Of a DNA stretch of 64,000 bases, positions 48,462 to 59,551 are shown in pieces. Each line of letters begins with the position of its first letter. Position 1 is the stretch's first letter. Source of the stretch: Diploscapter coronatus (taxonomy: Eukaryota > Nematoda > Chromadorea > Rhabditida > Rhabditidae). The translations under genes and the position numbers were made by a program. The notes under the pieces are model-generated. The model worked only from the letters and a program-made list of their open reading frames with translations, did no database searches and was not told the DNA's origin. The stretch is taken from positions 43,291,249 to 43,355,248 of the forward strand of contig OZ038423.1 in NCBI GenBank assembly GCA_964036155.1, read 5' to 3'.

Positions 48462-51400
48462 ATGGAGTTTTCTGGTTCAGATAATCTGAGTAATATCAAT
48501 GCCCTATCACCGTTCGTTCTCATGCTGGCTGTGCTCTACTCGGTTATCCTCGAATTAGCCACATCCCCGACGAGTCAGGTTCTGCACGAAAGGAATCATT
48601 TCAAGGATCGATATACGGAGGAGCAGAAGTAAGTTTTGCACTATTAACTAATTGTTTCATATTCAAGAGAATTTTGTTGATTTAGTTTCATGTTTCCATA
48701 AAAATCATAACGTCGGTCAAAACTTGCTTTTCCTCAGTGCTCTTTCAGATATTGTAACCATTTCATTATGAAGATGGTTGAAATATGTATTTCTGAAACT
48801 TCTCCATCAATTGAGTTTCGAAAAGTTGCCATAAAAAGTATAAAGTCAGTTCAAGAGCAATTCCAATTGTATGCTGCTTGAGTGCTCCTTTAGATTTTTG
48901 CCTATTTTTTTTCCCCCGATTCCCACTTCCGTCATTCAACTTTACATCTTTGTATGCACTTTTGTTCAGCCGAATTAATTGCGCGAAACCATGAAAACAA
49001 TGGAGAACGGAAAGACTCGGAGTTTTGAATGCGAATATAAAACACCGAAATAAAATTGTATATTCTTTTTAGCTAAAATTTTTTTCTCCAAACATTTGTA
49101 CAATTTCGAAACGCGCAATTTTATATTTTCCTGCAAAATAGAACAAAAATCTATCATTGAATAAGTTTTTTTTCGAGCGAATTTGATGCAGAATTTTTGT
49201 GAGATGATAAAAATGAAAAATGAGACAGAAGTTGGTTTAATCTAAAGTACTAATTTTCAGACTACTAGATTACATCCTCTTCAACTACGAGAAGGCAGTT
49301 CGCCCTGTCAAAAACTCCTCGAGCACAGTTGTCGTCAAATTGGGAATGACTCTGACGAATTTGTTCGACATGGATGAAAGAAATCAAGTTCTAACAATCA
49401 ATGTCTGGCTTGATCAGGTTGCAATTTAAAAATTTTTGCAAAATTCTATTAGTTTGAATTTTTAGGAGTGGAAAGATGAACTTCTTGTAGTAAGTTTCAC
49501 AGGATTTTTCGCTTTTATTGATTTTATAGCTGAATGAAATTTTTATCTTTCAGTGGAATCCAGCTGACTTCAACAACATCAAATCAATCCGAATTCCTTG
49601 TGATTTAATTTGGCTAGTAAGAACTTTTTATTTGGTTTTTTTTTTAAATAAGATTTTTCAGCCGGATATAGTCCTCTACAATTCAGCGGACGACTATACA
49701 ACCGGATATATGAAATCTCGAGCCATGCTTGATTTTGACGGAACCGTATTTTGGCCTCCACCAACCCAACTTAGAAGCACGTGCAAAGGTAGATATTATT
49801 CTTTTGAAATCCAACCATTTTATTCTTAATTTGATTTCAGTTGATGTTACCCTATTCCCATTCGATTATCAAAAATGCTCGTTAAAATTTGGGTAAGAAA
49901 ATTTTCCTGAAAGTTTGAGATCGTTTCTTTTAGATCCTGGACTTATCACGGGTTTCAGTTAGATATTACCAACAGAAGCAATAACATCGATCTGTCTATG
50001 TTTGTGCAGAGCGGCGAGTTTGACTTGGTCAAGGTAGGATTAACGAAAAATGATCGAAGTAAGACACAATCTAGGTCTATCAGAAGCGAAAAGTCACTCG
50101 GTACACATGCTGTCCCGGTAAGTGTATCTAAATTTTCGATTTTTATGACATTTATCAAATTTCAGAGCCCTACCCAGATCTGACCTTCGTGATTTATATC
50201 CGTCGAAAAATTCTCTATTACCTTTACAACATCGTCTTTCCAATATTGATGCTTTCAGTTTTGATGCTTTTGGGTAAGGATTTCAAAGATCTAAAAGTAT
50301 CTATTTTCTTATTTTAGTGTTCATTTTGCCTCCAGATTCAGGAGAGAAGATCGCTCTAGGAATTACCGTACTTCTGTCTTTCTCGATTTTCGTGCTAGCG
50401 ATTGCGGCAAAGTAAGAAAATTCCGACTATTTGGAAAAAAAACATCAAGATATGAAATAACAATTGTAGAAAATATCGTTCTTCACGGCCCAACTTTATT
50501 CGTATCTCATAACTTGGTTTCTTATTAGTTTCCAGATAGCTGAAGTTGATAGAATTCCAGAAAGAATATGGATTTCAGAATGCCCGAAACAAGTGATTCT
50601 ATGCCGTTGATAGCCGTCTATTTGACATTGGTTATGGTCATGACTAGTGTTTCGGTCTTGACTACTGTTGTAGTGCTGAATTTTCATCACCGGGGTAAAG
50701 ATTCGGATTTTTAAAAATTTATATTTTTTTTATTTTAGGAGCCGTTCCAATGTCGCCCTACGTCCGTCACTTTTTCCTCGTCTTTCTTCGAAATTTGCTC
50801 AATGTTAAGCAACAGCAAGAAACTCGTGAGTTTTTGAAAAAAGTTGAAAATTTTCTCGATTTTTTCCTTAAATGAGTGAATCCTTCTTTAAAAATAGATT
50901 TGCCCCATTTTCAGAAGCCCGCACGATCCGTCGGGCGGAAAATGGCTCAATGCGATCGGTGATGAGAAGAGGCTCAGTTAGGATGGCGATACAGGACATG
51001 GAAAAAGCCGTCAATGAACATGATGAGGTTGATTTTTTGCAATTTTTAGGATGAAGATCCCCTTTTCTTTCTGTAACTTGTTAAATTTTTATCAAAAGAA
51101 AATTGGAAAACATTGAATTGTCGTTTTATCCCTGCTTAAATTTTAGTTGTTTTCTAATTTTGTAAAAACTAGTGGCAGGAGTTGATAGGGCTGGTTTGAC
51201 ATCTGACGTTCAGTAATTCCGATTAATTTTGGAATAATGGTCATCTCTACCCTTTTCTACTATAGCTATTCTTTCATATTTTCCCTTCTTTTTTATCCTT
51301 TCCCGTTTTCTTACCATTTACTCGTTTTTTTTCTATTTTAGGTGTCATTCATAGCCAATTCAATCATACAAAGCAAAAATTAGCTAAATACTAAAGATTT

Positions 51401-51866
51401 CCGCAATGTTCATCTCTACTATATTATATAGATATAATACATATATTTTAGGGTGAAAGCCAATTCCTTCTGACTGTAGACGGCCATACCGTTGTGAAGA
51501 AAACTCAGCTACTCCATGAAAAGCTAATAAACACATTGGAGATTTTGACTGCGAGACAATCGAAAGAAGAAGAAAGTGAGAGAATGGCGAACGAATGGAA
51601 ATTGTTGGCCCAGGTAAGTTTTTACCTGGATATCAAAACAATAAAATAATGGTTTTATCGAAAATCAGAAGAATTCAGACTTGTGATTTGGGGAAATTAA
51701 ACTAGAATTTTTCTGGGATCTTTGAAACTAATAATTTCCATTTTAGGTAGTAGACCGAGTTCTATTCTGGCTATTTTTCGTTTCAACTTTCACCGTATCC
51801 TTCGTACTTCTGCTCATCATACCGTTTTTCTATAGTTCAACGGATGATGATGAAGAAATCTTATAG
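48462..51866 (+). CDS. nicotinic acetylcholine receptor-like alpha subunit (Cys-loop ligand-gated channel, 510 aa)
   Basis: A pentameric ligand-gated cation-channel subunit of the cell surface. Exons: 48462-48628, 49261-49417, 49466-49489, 49554-49616, 49662-49788, 49841-49892, 49934-50033, 50075-50117, 50166-50273, 50318-50411, 50579-50694, 50739-50825, 50915-51027, 51452-51613, 51747-51866. A hydrophobic N-terminal segment ([16 protein letters not shown]) serves as the likely signal. The ligand-binding domain includes [13 protein letters not shown]. The Cys-loop is exact, C178-x13-C192, with the FPFDYQKC signature. Vicinal C242-C243 (YTCCPEPYPD) define an alpha-type subunit. M1 is followed by [20 protein letters not shown], the M1-M2/M2 signature with Glu at the intermediate ring (cation-selective type). 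M3 is [20 protein letters not shown], an intracellular loop follows, and M4 ends at IIPFFY. Which nematode clade (ACR/DEG-3/ACR-16 type) it belongs to is unresolved. The ATG choice is tentative. Confidence 0.93.
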
Positions 51867-51998
51867 AAGAATTAAGAATAGCAATAACCTGCAAATATCT
51901 TGTCTACCTATCAGAGTTCATACTTTCATGGGTTAAATTCGGGTATTTTAAATTTTTCTTAAAAAATTTATTCTTCACTCACAAAATTCAAATCAATG

Positions 51999-52004
51999 AA
52001 TAAA
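51999..52004 (+). terminator. poly(A) signal AATAAA of the nicotinic receptor gene
   Basis: AATAAA lies 133 nt past the stop codon. It is 329 bp from the converging PSMB4 stop, so the two 3' UTRs may abut or overlap. Confidence 0.5.
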
Positions 52005-52332
52005 AATCACTTGATAAGAAATAAAATAAAAAGAATAATTTATGTTTCGAGAATACAATAAAATAAAATAAAACTCCGAAAAAACCGAAACCGCGCGATG
52101 AAAATGATATCGAAAACCGGAGAGAAAATGGCGATTTTTCAAGGTAACAAGGAAAAAATGATAAATTTTGAAAATCATACAAAAAAAGCATACAATTTGA
52201 TATTATTGGATTACTGTATGCTAATTTTCAGATTATGATAAATTGGAATATTTTATCATTCTCTCCTTTTACCTTTCAAAAATGACCAGCCTAGAATGCA
52301 TGAATGCATTTTGCCTGAATTCAGTATTTTCT

Positions 52333-54330
52333 TCATTCGTACTGGCAGTTGGTCTCGGCGAGAGCCCAGTTCCCGATGACGGTCTCCTCCTTGCCCAAAT
52401 GCACACCATCGTCCGCGTCCACGTAATTCACCTAAAACTTTGAATATTTTTAACTCCATCATAATTTTGTTGAATTTTAGCCTTAAACTGAAATACAATT
52501 TGTTCAAAAAGTATATGTAGACCTATTTTTGACCCATAACGATCATTTAACCTGAGTCTTTCTCATTTATTCTACGAAAGCATTCAAAGTTACATATAAT
52601 TACTCAATTAATTGCAAAATTATGCCAACTTTTTTTTCGATACTCGACTGTCTAAAAATATATGTAAAAGACTCGCTAATTTTTAGTTAATTTCCATAGT
52701 TAAGGGAAGCTTTCAGAAAAATAGCAGAAACCCTGTAGTAAGTCGGATCAGGTTATAACTTTAGGACTATATAAGGGATATATCAGTGAATATGTGTGCA
52801 AAATTTGAGCCGGAAAGGTTAAGGTATTGTGCACCTGTCAGGCCTTGCAAGTGATTTTACATACTTTTTGAAAGACTATATAATGGACTTTTTTTTTTTA
52901 GAAATTCGCAAAGAAAACATTTCTGAGAATACACTCGAAAAAAGTCGATTTTCAAGTTTTTTTTCCAATTTGATAAAATGATAAAAAACGAATTAACCTC
53001 GAAATCATTATCAGCGACACAGTCGTGATAGATGGCGAGCTCGATGGCCTTGCGGGCGATTGCCTCGGCCTCCTGTCTGTAATCAGGTTCATCTTTTCCA
53101 AACAAGTAGAGATTTAAAACTTTGGCAACTATTTGAATTTGATACCTGGTGGTTGCCTCCGACTTCTTCCTCCACTCCGTCTCGATCACCTGGTTCAGCA
53201 GGAACGAGCCCATCCCATTCGCAACGTGTTTCACCTAAAGAAATACAAAAATAATTTTTGCAATATTGAAATATTCATCCTTCAAGAATACAATCGAATT
53301 TTTAGAAGTTATACTTCAATAAACTAGAACAGGAAAAATTGAATATTGACCGTATAAGCGACGCCCCTCTGAGTGATGACGCCGATGAATGGCTTGTTGT
53401 CGTTTTCCGTCTCAATGCCCGCCACGATCACGTTATTCCACAAAGGGTTCATGCGGCTGCGTCTAAATAAAACTAATTCCACGCGTTCCCCAATTTGCAT
53501 ATTCTATAATTGAAGTCCTTCTTCATAGAGATATTGAAAATAAAGACCCTTTGTTATTGTTGCTCACTCGCCTCCGCCTCATTTGTAACTAGTGTCATTC
53601 AGTTTATTCTGAATGATCAATCCCCGAAACTGAATGGCAACTATACAGGGAGGAGTCGGGATAAAAGTCCGAATATTCCATAAGAGAGATACCGTGTAAT
53701 CAAATATTATCAATCCTTACTTGTTGTAGTATAGATTGGTGAGGAAGCTGTGCAGGGCATGTGGAGAGAGGACCTGGTTGACCTGCTGCCACATCAGAAC
53801 CTAAAAGTCTCTTTCATAAAAATAAATTGATAAGAAATTTATGTTATTTATGGAAAAAAAAACTTTCAGATTTATTTTTCTCAATCTGACCTGTCTCTCG
53901 ATGACGTTCTGGACGTACTGGAAGTCGGCGTGGTCGCCGCTGAACGCGATCAGAATCTCGTTGTTCACCTTGTACTGGCGGGTGAAGTTCTGGAAAAGAA
54001 GTTAAAAAATTAAATTTTCGGCAAAGTTTGTCTTTATCATCAAAAATACCGACCTTGTATCTGGTGGACTTTCCATAGGAGACGACCTTGTCCGATGCAA
54101 TCACCACGCCTTTATCGTACATCACGGCGAACACCGAAGTACCGGTGCAGGTTGGGTTCCTAATTTTTCCCTTTTGCTTTTGGAAGATTAAAGATTTGTA
54201 AATTTGGAATTTCTTTTCGGATTTCAGCAAAATTCTCGAATTCTAATAAAGGAAGCATTTGATTTTGAGTCCGGCTGTTCGAATGAGACCAAGTGGAGTC
54301 TATCAAATCGACATCGCTGATAGGCTCCAT
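52333..54330 (-). CDS. PSMB4: 20S proteasome subunit beta type-4 (PSMB4, beta7)
   Basis: A non-catalytic beta-ring subunit needed for 20S half-mer dimerisation. Exons 5'->3': 54330-54257, 54159-54054, 53989-53891, 53800-53721, 53462-53351, 53234-53146, 53076-52998, 52431-52333; 245 aa, in phase throughout. [38 protein letters not shown] and [15 protein letters not shown] match human PSMB4 (TGTSVLGVKFEGGVVIAAD; SGDYADFQYLKQ; RRSKMNPLWNTMVIGG). The first exon ends SRTQNQM, matching human TRTQNPM just before TGTSV. That exon can join exon 2 only through a GC donor (AAAT|GCTTCC), because no GT occurs between it and the next acceptor. Exon 1 lies inside a 122-bp hairpin. The start lies 73 bp below the DUS1L stop, indicating an operon. 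Exon 1 is the uncertain part; the rest is firm. Confidence 0.93.
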
Positions 54331-54372
54331 TTGATTTCATTCAACAAGCTGAATCCAACGTCAAATGCTTCC
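54251..54372. repeat. long inverted repeat (two 55-bp arms) spanning PSMB4 exon 1 and the DUS1L-PSMB4 spacer
   Basis: Left arm 54251-54305 begins GGAAGCATTTGATTTTGAG; right arm 54318-54372 reverse-complements to GGAAGCATTTGACGTTGG. The arms align without gaps over 55 positions with 13 differences, separated by a 12-nt loop. Termini and size resemble a MITE, but no target duplication is visible. The outer 6 bp on the left coincide with the inferred GC 5' splice site of PSMB4 intron 1. Confidence 0.85.
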
Positions 54373-54403
54373 CTTGTCAAGTTTTTTTCTTCATTTGAAA
54401 ATC

Positions 54404-57400
54404 TCACAGGCTAGCCTGAATCTCCTCCTCCATCGTCAAGGCTCTCTGCATTTTGTCGATTAGATGGGTTGATCCCTAAAAATGCTAGAGATTATAAAAA
54501 CAAATGAAATTTGAGCAGATATTCATCAGGTTCAAAACCTGTATTTTGAAAAATAACGAAACCCCGAATAACGTTCAACTTTATTATACCCGTCATCGTA
54601 AAAGTAATTCGAACAAATCTAAGAGAAAACATCAACAAGAACAGTCAAAGTCTAACAAGAAAATAAAAATAGCCTTTTGGAAACAATGTAGAAAATTTTG
54701 GATTTTTAGCAATTTTCTTTAAAAATGTTATGTTTTCAAAAACCAATAAAAATCTCTAAATTCCATTCTATGACTCGGTTTCAGACACTTGATGATAGTT
54801 GTTTCCATTCTCATTTTTTGCCCCATTTTCTTCTTCCTTGAGTAAATGAGAGTAACGAGAATTGTGGACTGAAAATTTAAATTTTGAAGAAAGACCAATA
54901 TAGAAGAGAACCTGGACAATCGAGATACTCCGCTTTGCACACGAATTTGCAGCACTTTTTGCACATGTCTCTCTGAAAGAAATGTTTCGAAAAAGTGGGT
55001 TTGAAAATATAAACAATCAAGCATCGACATTTTCAATAATTTCTTAAAAGTTGAATTTACAGGAAAAAATTGGTTAATTATTTCCTACCTGACAATTCTG
55101 TCCGGCAGGTTGTTTACATCGTGCGCAGGGAGAAAGTTTCTTCTTCTTAATCTGAGTGACTCTCTCCCTCAGCATTTTTCTCTTTTCACGCTTCTTGATT
55201 GATCTAAAAAATCCTAAATTTTGATTCAAATCAAAGCTTTCAACCTGATGGAAACGCCCGCGTCCTTGGCCATGGCTTTCAACTCGCTTTTTCTCTGGAC
55301 ACGATAAGTCGCTTCTCCTTGTTTGGCAACCAGCTCACGGGGAACCTAGAAAATTTGGATGATTTGATAAAATAAAAATACCAGTTTAAAAATCTAAAAA
55401 ATAATCACCTCCTTCGGTCTCATATAAGGGCGAACAATCCAATGCGCAAGACGACACACAGCGACAGGGTCCATCACTACTTGACCGTCTCTTAAAATAG
55501 TATTTTTTTCAAAAACAAACCTAATGAAAAAACATTTTCAAAGATAAACCTCAGGAACCGACTTTTCAAACAAATCACATCATAGAAATATTCATTTTTA
55601 GAAAAACGTTGGAAACCCAACCCGATCTGCCTGAACATCTCATCAGCCTCCTTCCTGCTCTGTTTTCCCTCTTCAGTTTCCATTATTGTTTCAGTCATTT
55701 TCCGCAATTCGTCGATGGTCTCTTCGAATTCTGGCAAAGTGTGACTTCTGACCAGTTTATCACGCAACTCGGGGTTTTCCATAACCCTGAAATAACAGCT
55801 ATTATTAAGAACTTTTCAACATTTCAAAAGTTCATCGCATTTTGAAAAGATATCTTTGATAAGAAACGGTGGAAATTCAGATCTTTTTCTAATTAAAAAA
55901 AATCATTTCGAAATTTTCCTCAAAAATGGTCTTCTCTTTACAATAGCGATTTTAAGATGAATTTTGAAAAACTCACGCATGATGACAGATCCTGAAAATA
56001 TGGCTTCTGGCTTCACTCAGAATTGGCGGGTATTGTTTTGCGAATTCGAGGTATTCCTTCGCCGCTTTCCATGCGTCTTCTGTTCTGTCCTGAAAATAAC
56101 AAGGTTTAGCTAATCAGAGGAAAGTTGACCTCAAAGAGATAAGGATTGCTGAGAATGCCTTCGGCAGACATAACTCCCGCACAACCCGTCTCTGCAATGC
56201 ATCTTTCAACGTCTCCTGGCATCTGAAATTCCAAATCTAACATGCAACGTGGAAGATCGATTCTAAAATGTAGCTTCTCGCGAGTGCCATAGAAAGTTTC
56301 ACTTCTATCTTCTTTCAAAGTGAGTGAACTTACAAAATTTACGATTCTTATGAATTTGTTTATGACTTGATTTTCTGACCTGAATATTTCCATTAGCCAG
56401 AACAGGTACGTCCATCGCGTCAATCACCTGTTTGATTCTACTCCAATCTGCCAGACCAGTGTTCTGTCCCTTCATTTCTCGAGTCCTGCCATGCACTGTC
56501 AGCCTCAAATTCAAAGTTTTAAAATTGACAAGTCGAAAAATGTCGCTTCAATATTGTCAATGCGCAAAAGAAGTTATTCGAGCAAAGGGGGACAAGAAGA
56601 CTTTGGCAATGATACGACGAAATAGTGTGATCAATGGAGAGAGAGCTAGAGACAGACTCATAGCGTTTCTTCTACATGTTCTAGTACCCGACGGCCTCTT
56701 TTTCTGCACTATCAGCAAAATCAACTTCTTACATGCTAGCTCCAGCTTGGACGAGTCTGCACGCATATTCGATTGTCTGCTTTGGATCGTCCCGAATGCG
56801 GATTTTGCAGGACACGGGCAGTTTACAGTGGTCGCGCACTGAAGACACCATCGAGCAGATCAGGTCCACTTCGTCCTGAAAATCAGCTTTTTTTTAAAAA
56901 GAATCTAAAAATTTTTATTTTACTTGCAGAAAAGCCCCATAGTGGCCTCTCTTAGCGACCATTTGTGGGCAGCCCAAATTCAAATCGACTCCATCGCAGA
57001 CGCCTTCGACGAGACGACAAGCAGCCAGGAAGGTTTCAGGCTTGTTGGCGCAGAACTAGAAATATTTGAATTATTCAAAAATTGGGAAAAATGAAAGACA
57101 ATTCAGTTGACTTTTGAGACAAAAATAGTTCGAACCTGAACAATAAGAGGCCGATCCTCATGGAAGTAGGACAAGGAATATCTCCTGTAAGTGCCATTCG
57201 ACACGAACAAGTGCGCGTGGATCATCGGAGTGAATGTCAGTTGAGCACCGTGTTTGCGCATCATCATTCGGAAGGGGAGTTCACTGAAAAATCGATTTTC
57301 AGAAATCATTTAATTCACATTTGAAGAATGCAAATACTCAAACTTGAATATGAATTTTGACACAAATTATCGTCAATGTAACTTTGACTTGAACTATTGA

Positions 57401-58505
57401 GAATACTTGAAATTTTGGTGGGATTTTAAGTCTAAAAGTTGCTAGGAATTTTGAGCTCTACCAAGGTCTCCGTTGGATCAACCCTTGAACATTTTCCAAA
57501 ATGCTTATTTTTGAGATTAAAGGTTGGATAAAAGCTGCAGAACCCTATCCGTTATGAGCACAATCGAGCACACTTGATAGAATGTTTCTATCAGTATGGA
57601 GATGATATTCTGAGAATTTCAAGTTTCCTACGTTGAATGCTCAAAAATGCCCAACTTGGTAAAGTTTTCCCTCACTTTATCAAGAAATTGAAAATAAAAT
57701 CGTTTCATTTGTAATTTTGTCAGTTTTAAGCAGAATATGTTAATTTCTACAACTCACAACCGACAAGGATACGATATGGCTGGGTAATGATTTGTAAAAT
57801 AAGTCTATTTTTGAATGATAAATGAGCAGTCATTGGTTCAGATGGTTCCAAATCGAAAGTTTTCGTATGATTTAAGTATTTGAAGGATCCTACGATATTT
57901 CTACAAGCTTCAAATCCCATCAATATCAAATTGAACAAAAAACTACTCACGCTCTCTAAGTTTTCAAAGTTAAAAGGAAATAAGATGTTCTCATACCTCT
58001 GATCAACCATGGGCGCCACAATCTTCGTGATGTTCAGCTCTTTCAGCTTATCCCTCCAAAATCGACGTTTTGCTTCGATCTGAAACTTATCATTAAAAGC
58101 CATGAAAGTTATTCTATTAATTTCCTATCGAAGCAAAAAACTTACGGTCCATTGTAATTACCACCTCTATCGGGTTGCAAATTTAGACCCGAATAAAACC
58201 CGATCGGGTCTCAAATTTGTAATCCTAACCCTTATTTTGCCTTCTCTGCTATTTTCTAAAAAGAACGATAACTACAAGGGACCAAAATTAGAAATTTTCT
58301 ATGGTCTTAAATTTGACGTGAATTTTCTATGCTTGAAAAATTTTACCTCTTCCTGACTGCAGTTGTACGGTTCCGGTGGCTCGACTCGTTTGGGCAATCT
58401 CTCGATGCCATGCTCCTTCTCAATCGCGAACATTTTCTCCTTGGCCGAGTCATATTCCATTTCTATCAATTTCTCCTCCATCCCATCTCCCTGCGTAGTG
58501 GTCAT
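54404..58505 (-). CDS. DUS1L: tRNA-dihydrouridine(16/17) synthase, DUS1L type (556 aa)
   Basis: An FMN/NADPH-dependent enzyme reducing uridines 16/17 in the tRNA D-loop. Exons 5'->3': 58505-58347, 58079-57997, 57283-57136, 57055-56924, 56875-56733, 56503-56380, 56222-56130, 56089-55977, 55786-55622, 55490-55409, 55345-55245, 55203-55089, 54972-54912, 54868-54789, 54475-54404; all in phase. [40 protein letters not shown] (active-site Cys159), [12 protein letters not shown] and VLANGNIQ match human DUS1L. After the TIM barrel come a helical domain and a Cys-rich C-terminus ([20 protein letters not shown] then [13 protein letters not shown]), also found in human DUS1L. The end [17 protein letters not shown] resembles human FKTKLEKSLAWKE. 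It is the upstream partner of PSMB4 in a tight same-strand pair. Confidence 0.93.
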
Positions 58506-59551
58506 TTCTACCTCAAAATTGTCAAATTAGATAAATCTGAATATTGTAAAGTGCACCATGACACCAACAGAACAAATTATAAAATAAATCAACCTCCACA
58601 AAATTGATCCCTTTCGTAACTTGGACGTTAGTGTTATAGTGTACTTTACAGAAATGAGGCAAATCCAAAAATTCAAAAGTATCGACAGTATACAAACTGT
58701 TCAAAAATCATAAAATTTAAGAAAAAAATCTAAATTTCATTAAACACTTCCCAGCGAGAATAGTCTGTCCTGAAAAGCTAGATGAGTTTGGCTAAATGAG
58801 AGAAAACAACAATTCATAGGTACAAGTATGGAGGGGATAATTTGAATATTTTTGCATTTCAATTAAAGACAACGAGTATACTTCTAAAATCATTGAAATG
58901 CTTCTTGTCATAATATCTTGAGATAGAGATATTGTTCAGAGAAGTTATGATTGTCTAGAAGCCACTATAATAAACTATCAAAACCGGTACTTATTATTAA
59001 AATCAGCAAAAATGAATTACTAAATACCGAATTATAATGGAGATAATCAGAATAAAAACAAAAGCAGACGATGATTACATATTAGGAAATTTTACAAAAA
59101 TGATGATAATTTCATCGTAAAATTGCTATCCACCACTCTTACAGATTGGGATAATAACGAATTGTAACATTATGTTGGAATAGTTTGTGATGAGGTCATA
59201 ATCAACGGTCAGAAATATCATTTTCAGGACTTTCACTTCATATAGGATGTAGATAAAGTCCTGAGTTTAAAAGGAAACATGAACAAGTGAATGCAAAAAC
59301 CAGTGTTGAATCAGTTCACTGTAAAACTATGGTTTTCATTTAAGATTTCAAAAATTCGCATAAGTTTAGCGAATTTTATGCATAACGATACAACTAATTC
59401 AAAAATTTTAGTGAGAATAAATTAAAATTTTGTTCAGTCTTATTGTCTGTTTCATAGTGATAAAAAACAAATATGGTAACAATTTAGGGAAAAATAAATG
59501 AAAAATTGACAGGCCTGGTTTGCTAGGTTTTCCTTGAGTTGTACTCTTTGC
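58506..59551. other. intergenic region between RPRD-like gene and DUS1L
   Basis: AT-rich, no exon-like stretch on either strand. It carries the 3' flank of the RPRD-like gene and the DUS1L promoter side. A possible acceptor (ACAATTTTGAG) lies 6 nt before the DUS1L ATG. At about 1 kb it is too long for ordinary operon spacing. Confidence 0.45.

Noticed and set aside
54404..54475. Joining the DUS1L last exon directly to the exon ending at 54912
   Set aside because: The frames disagree by one base. Inserting the exon 54868-54789 restores phase at both sides and gives the expected C-terminus.
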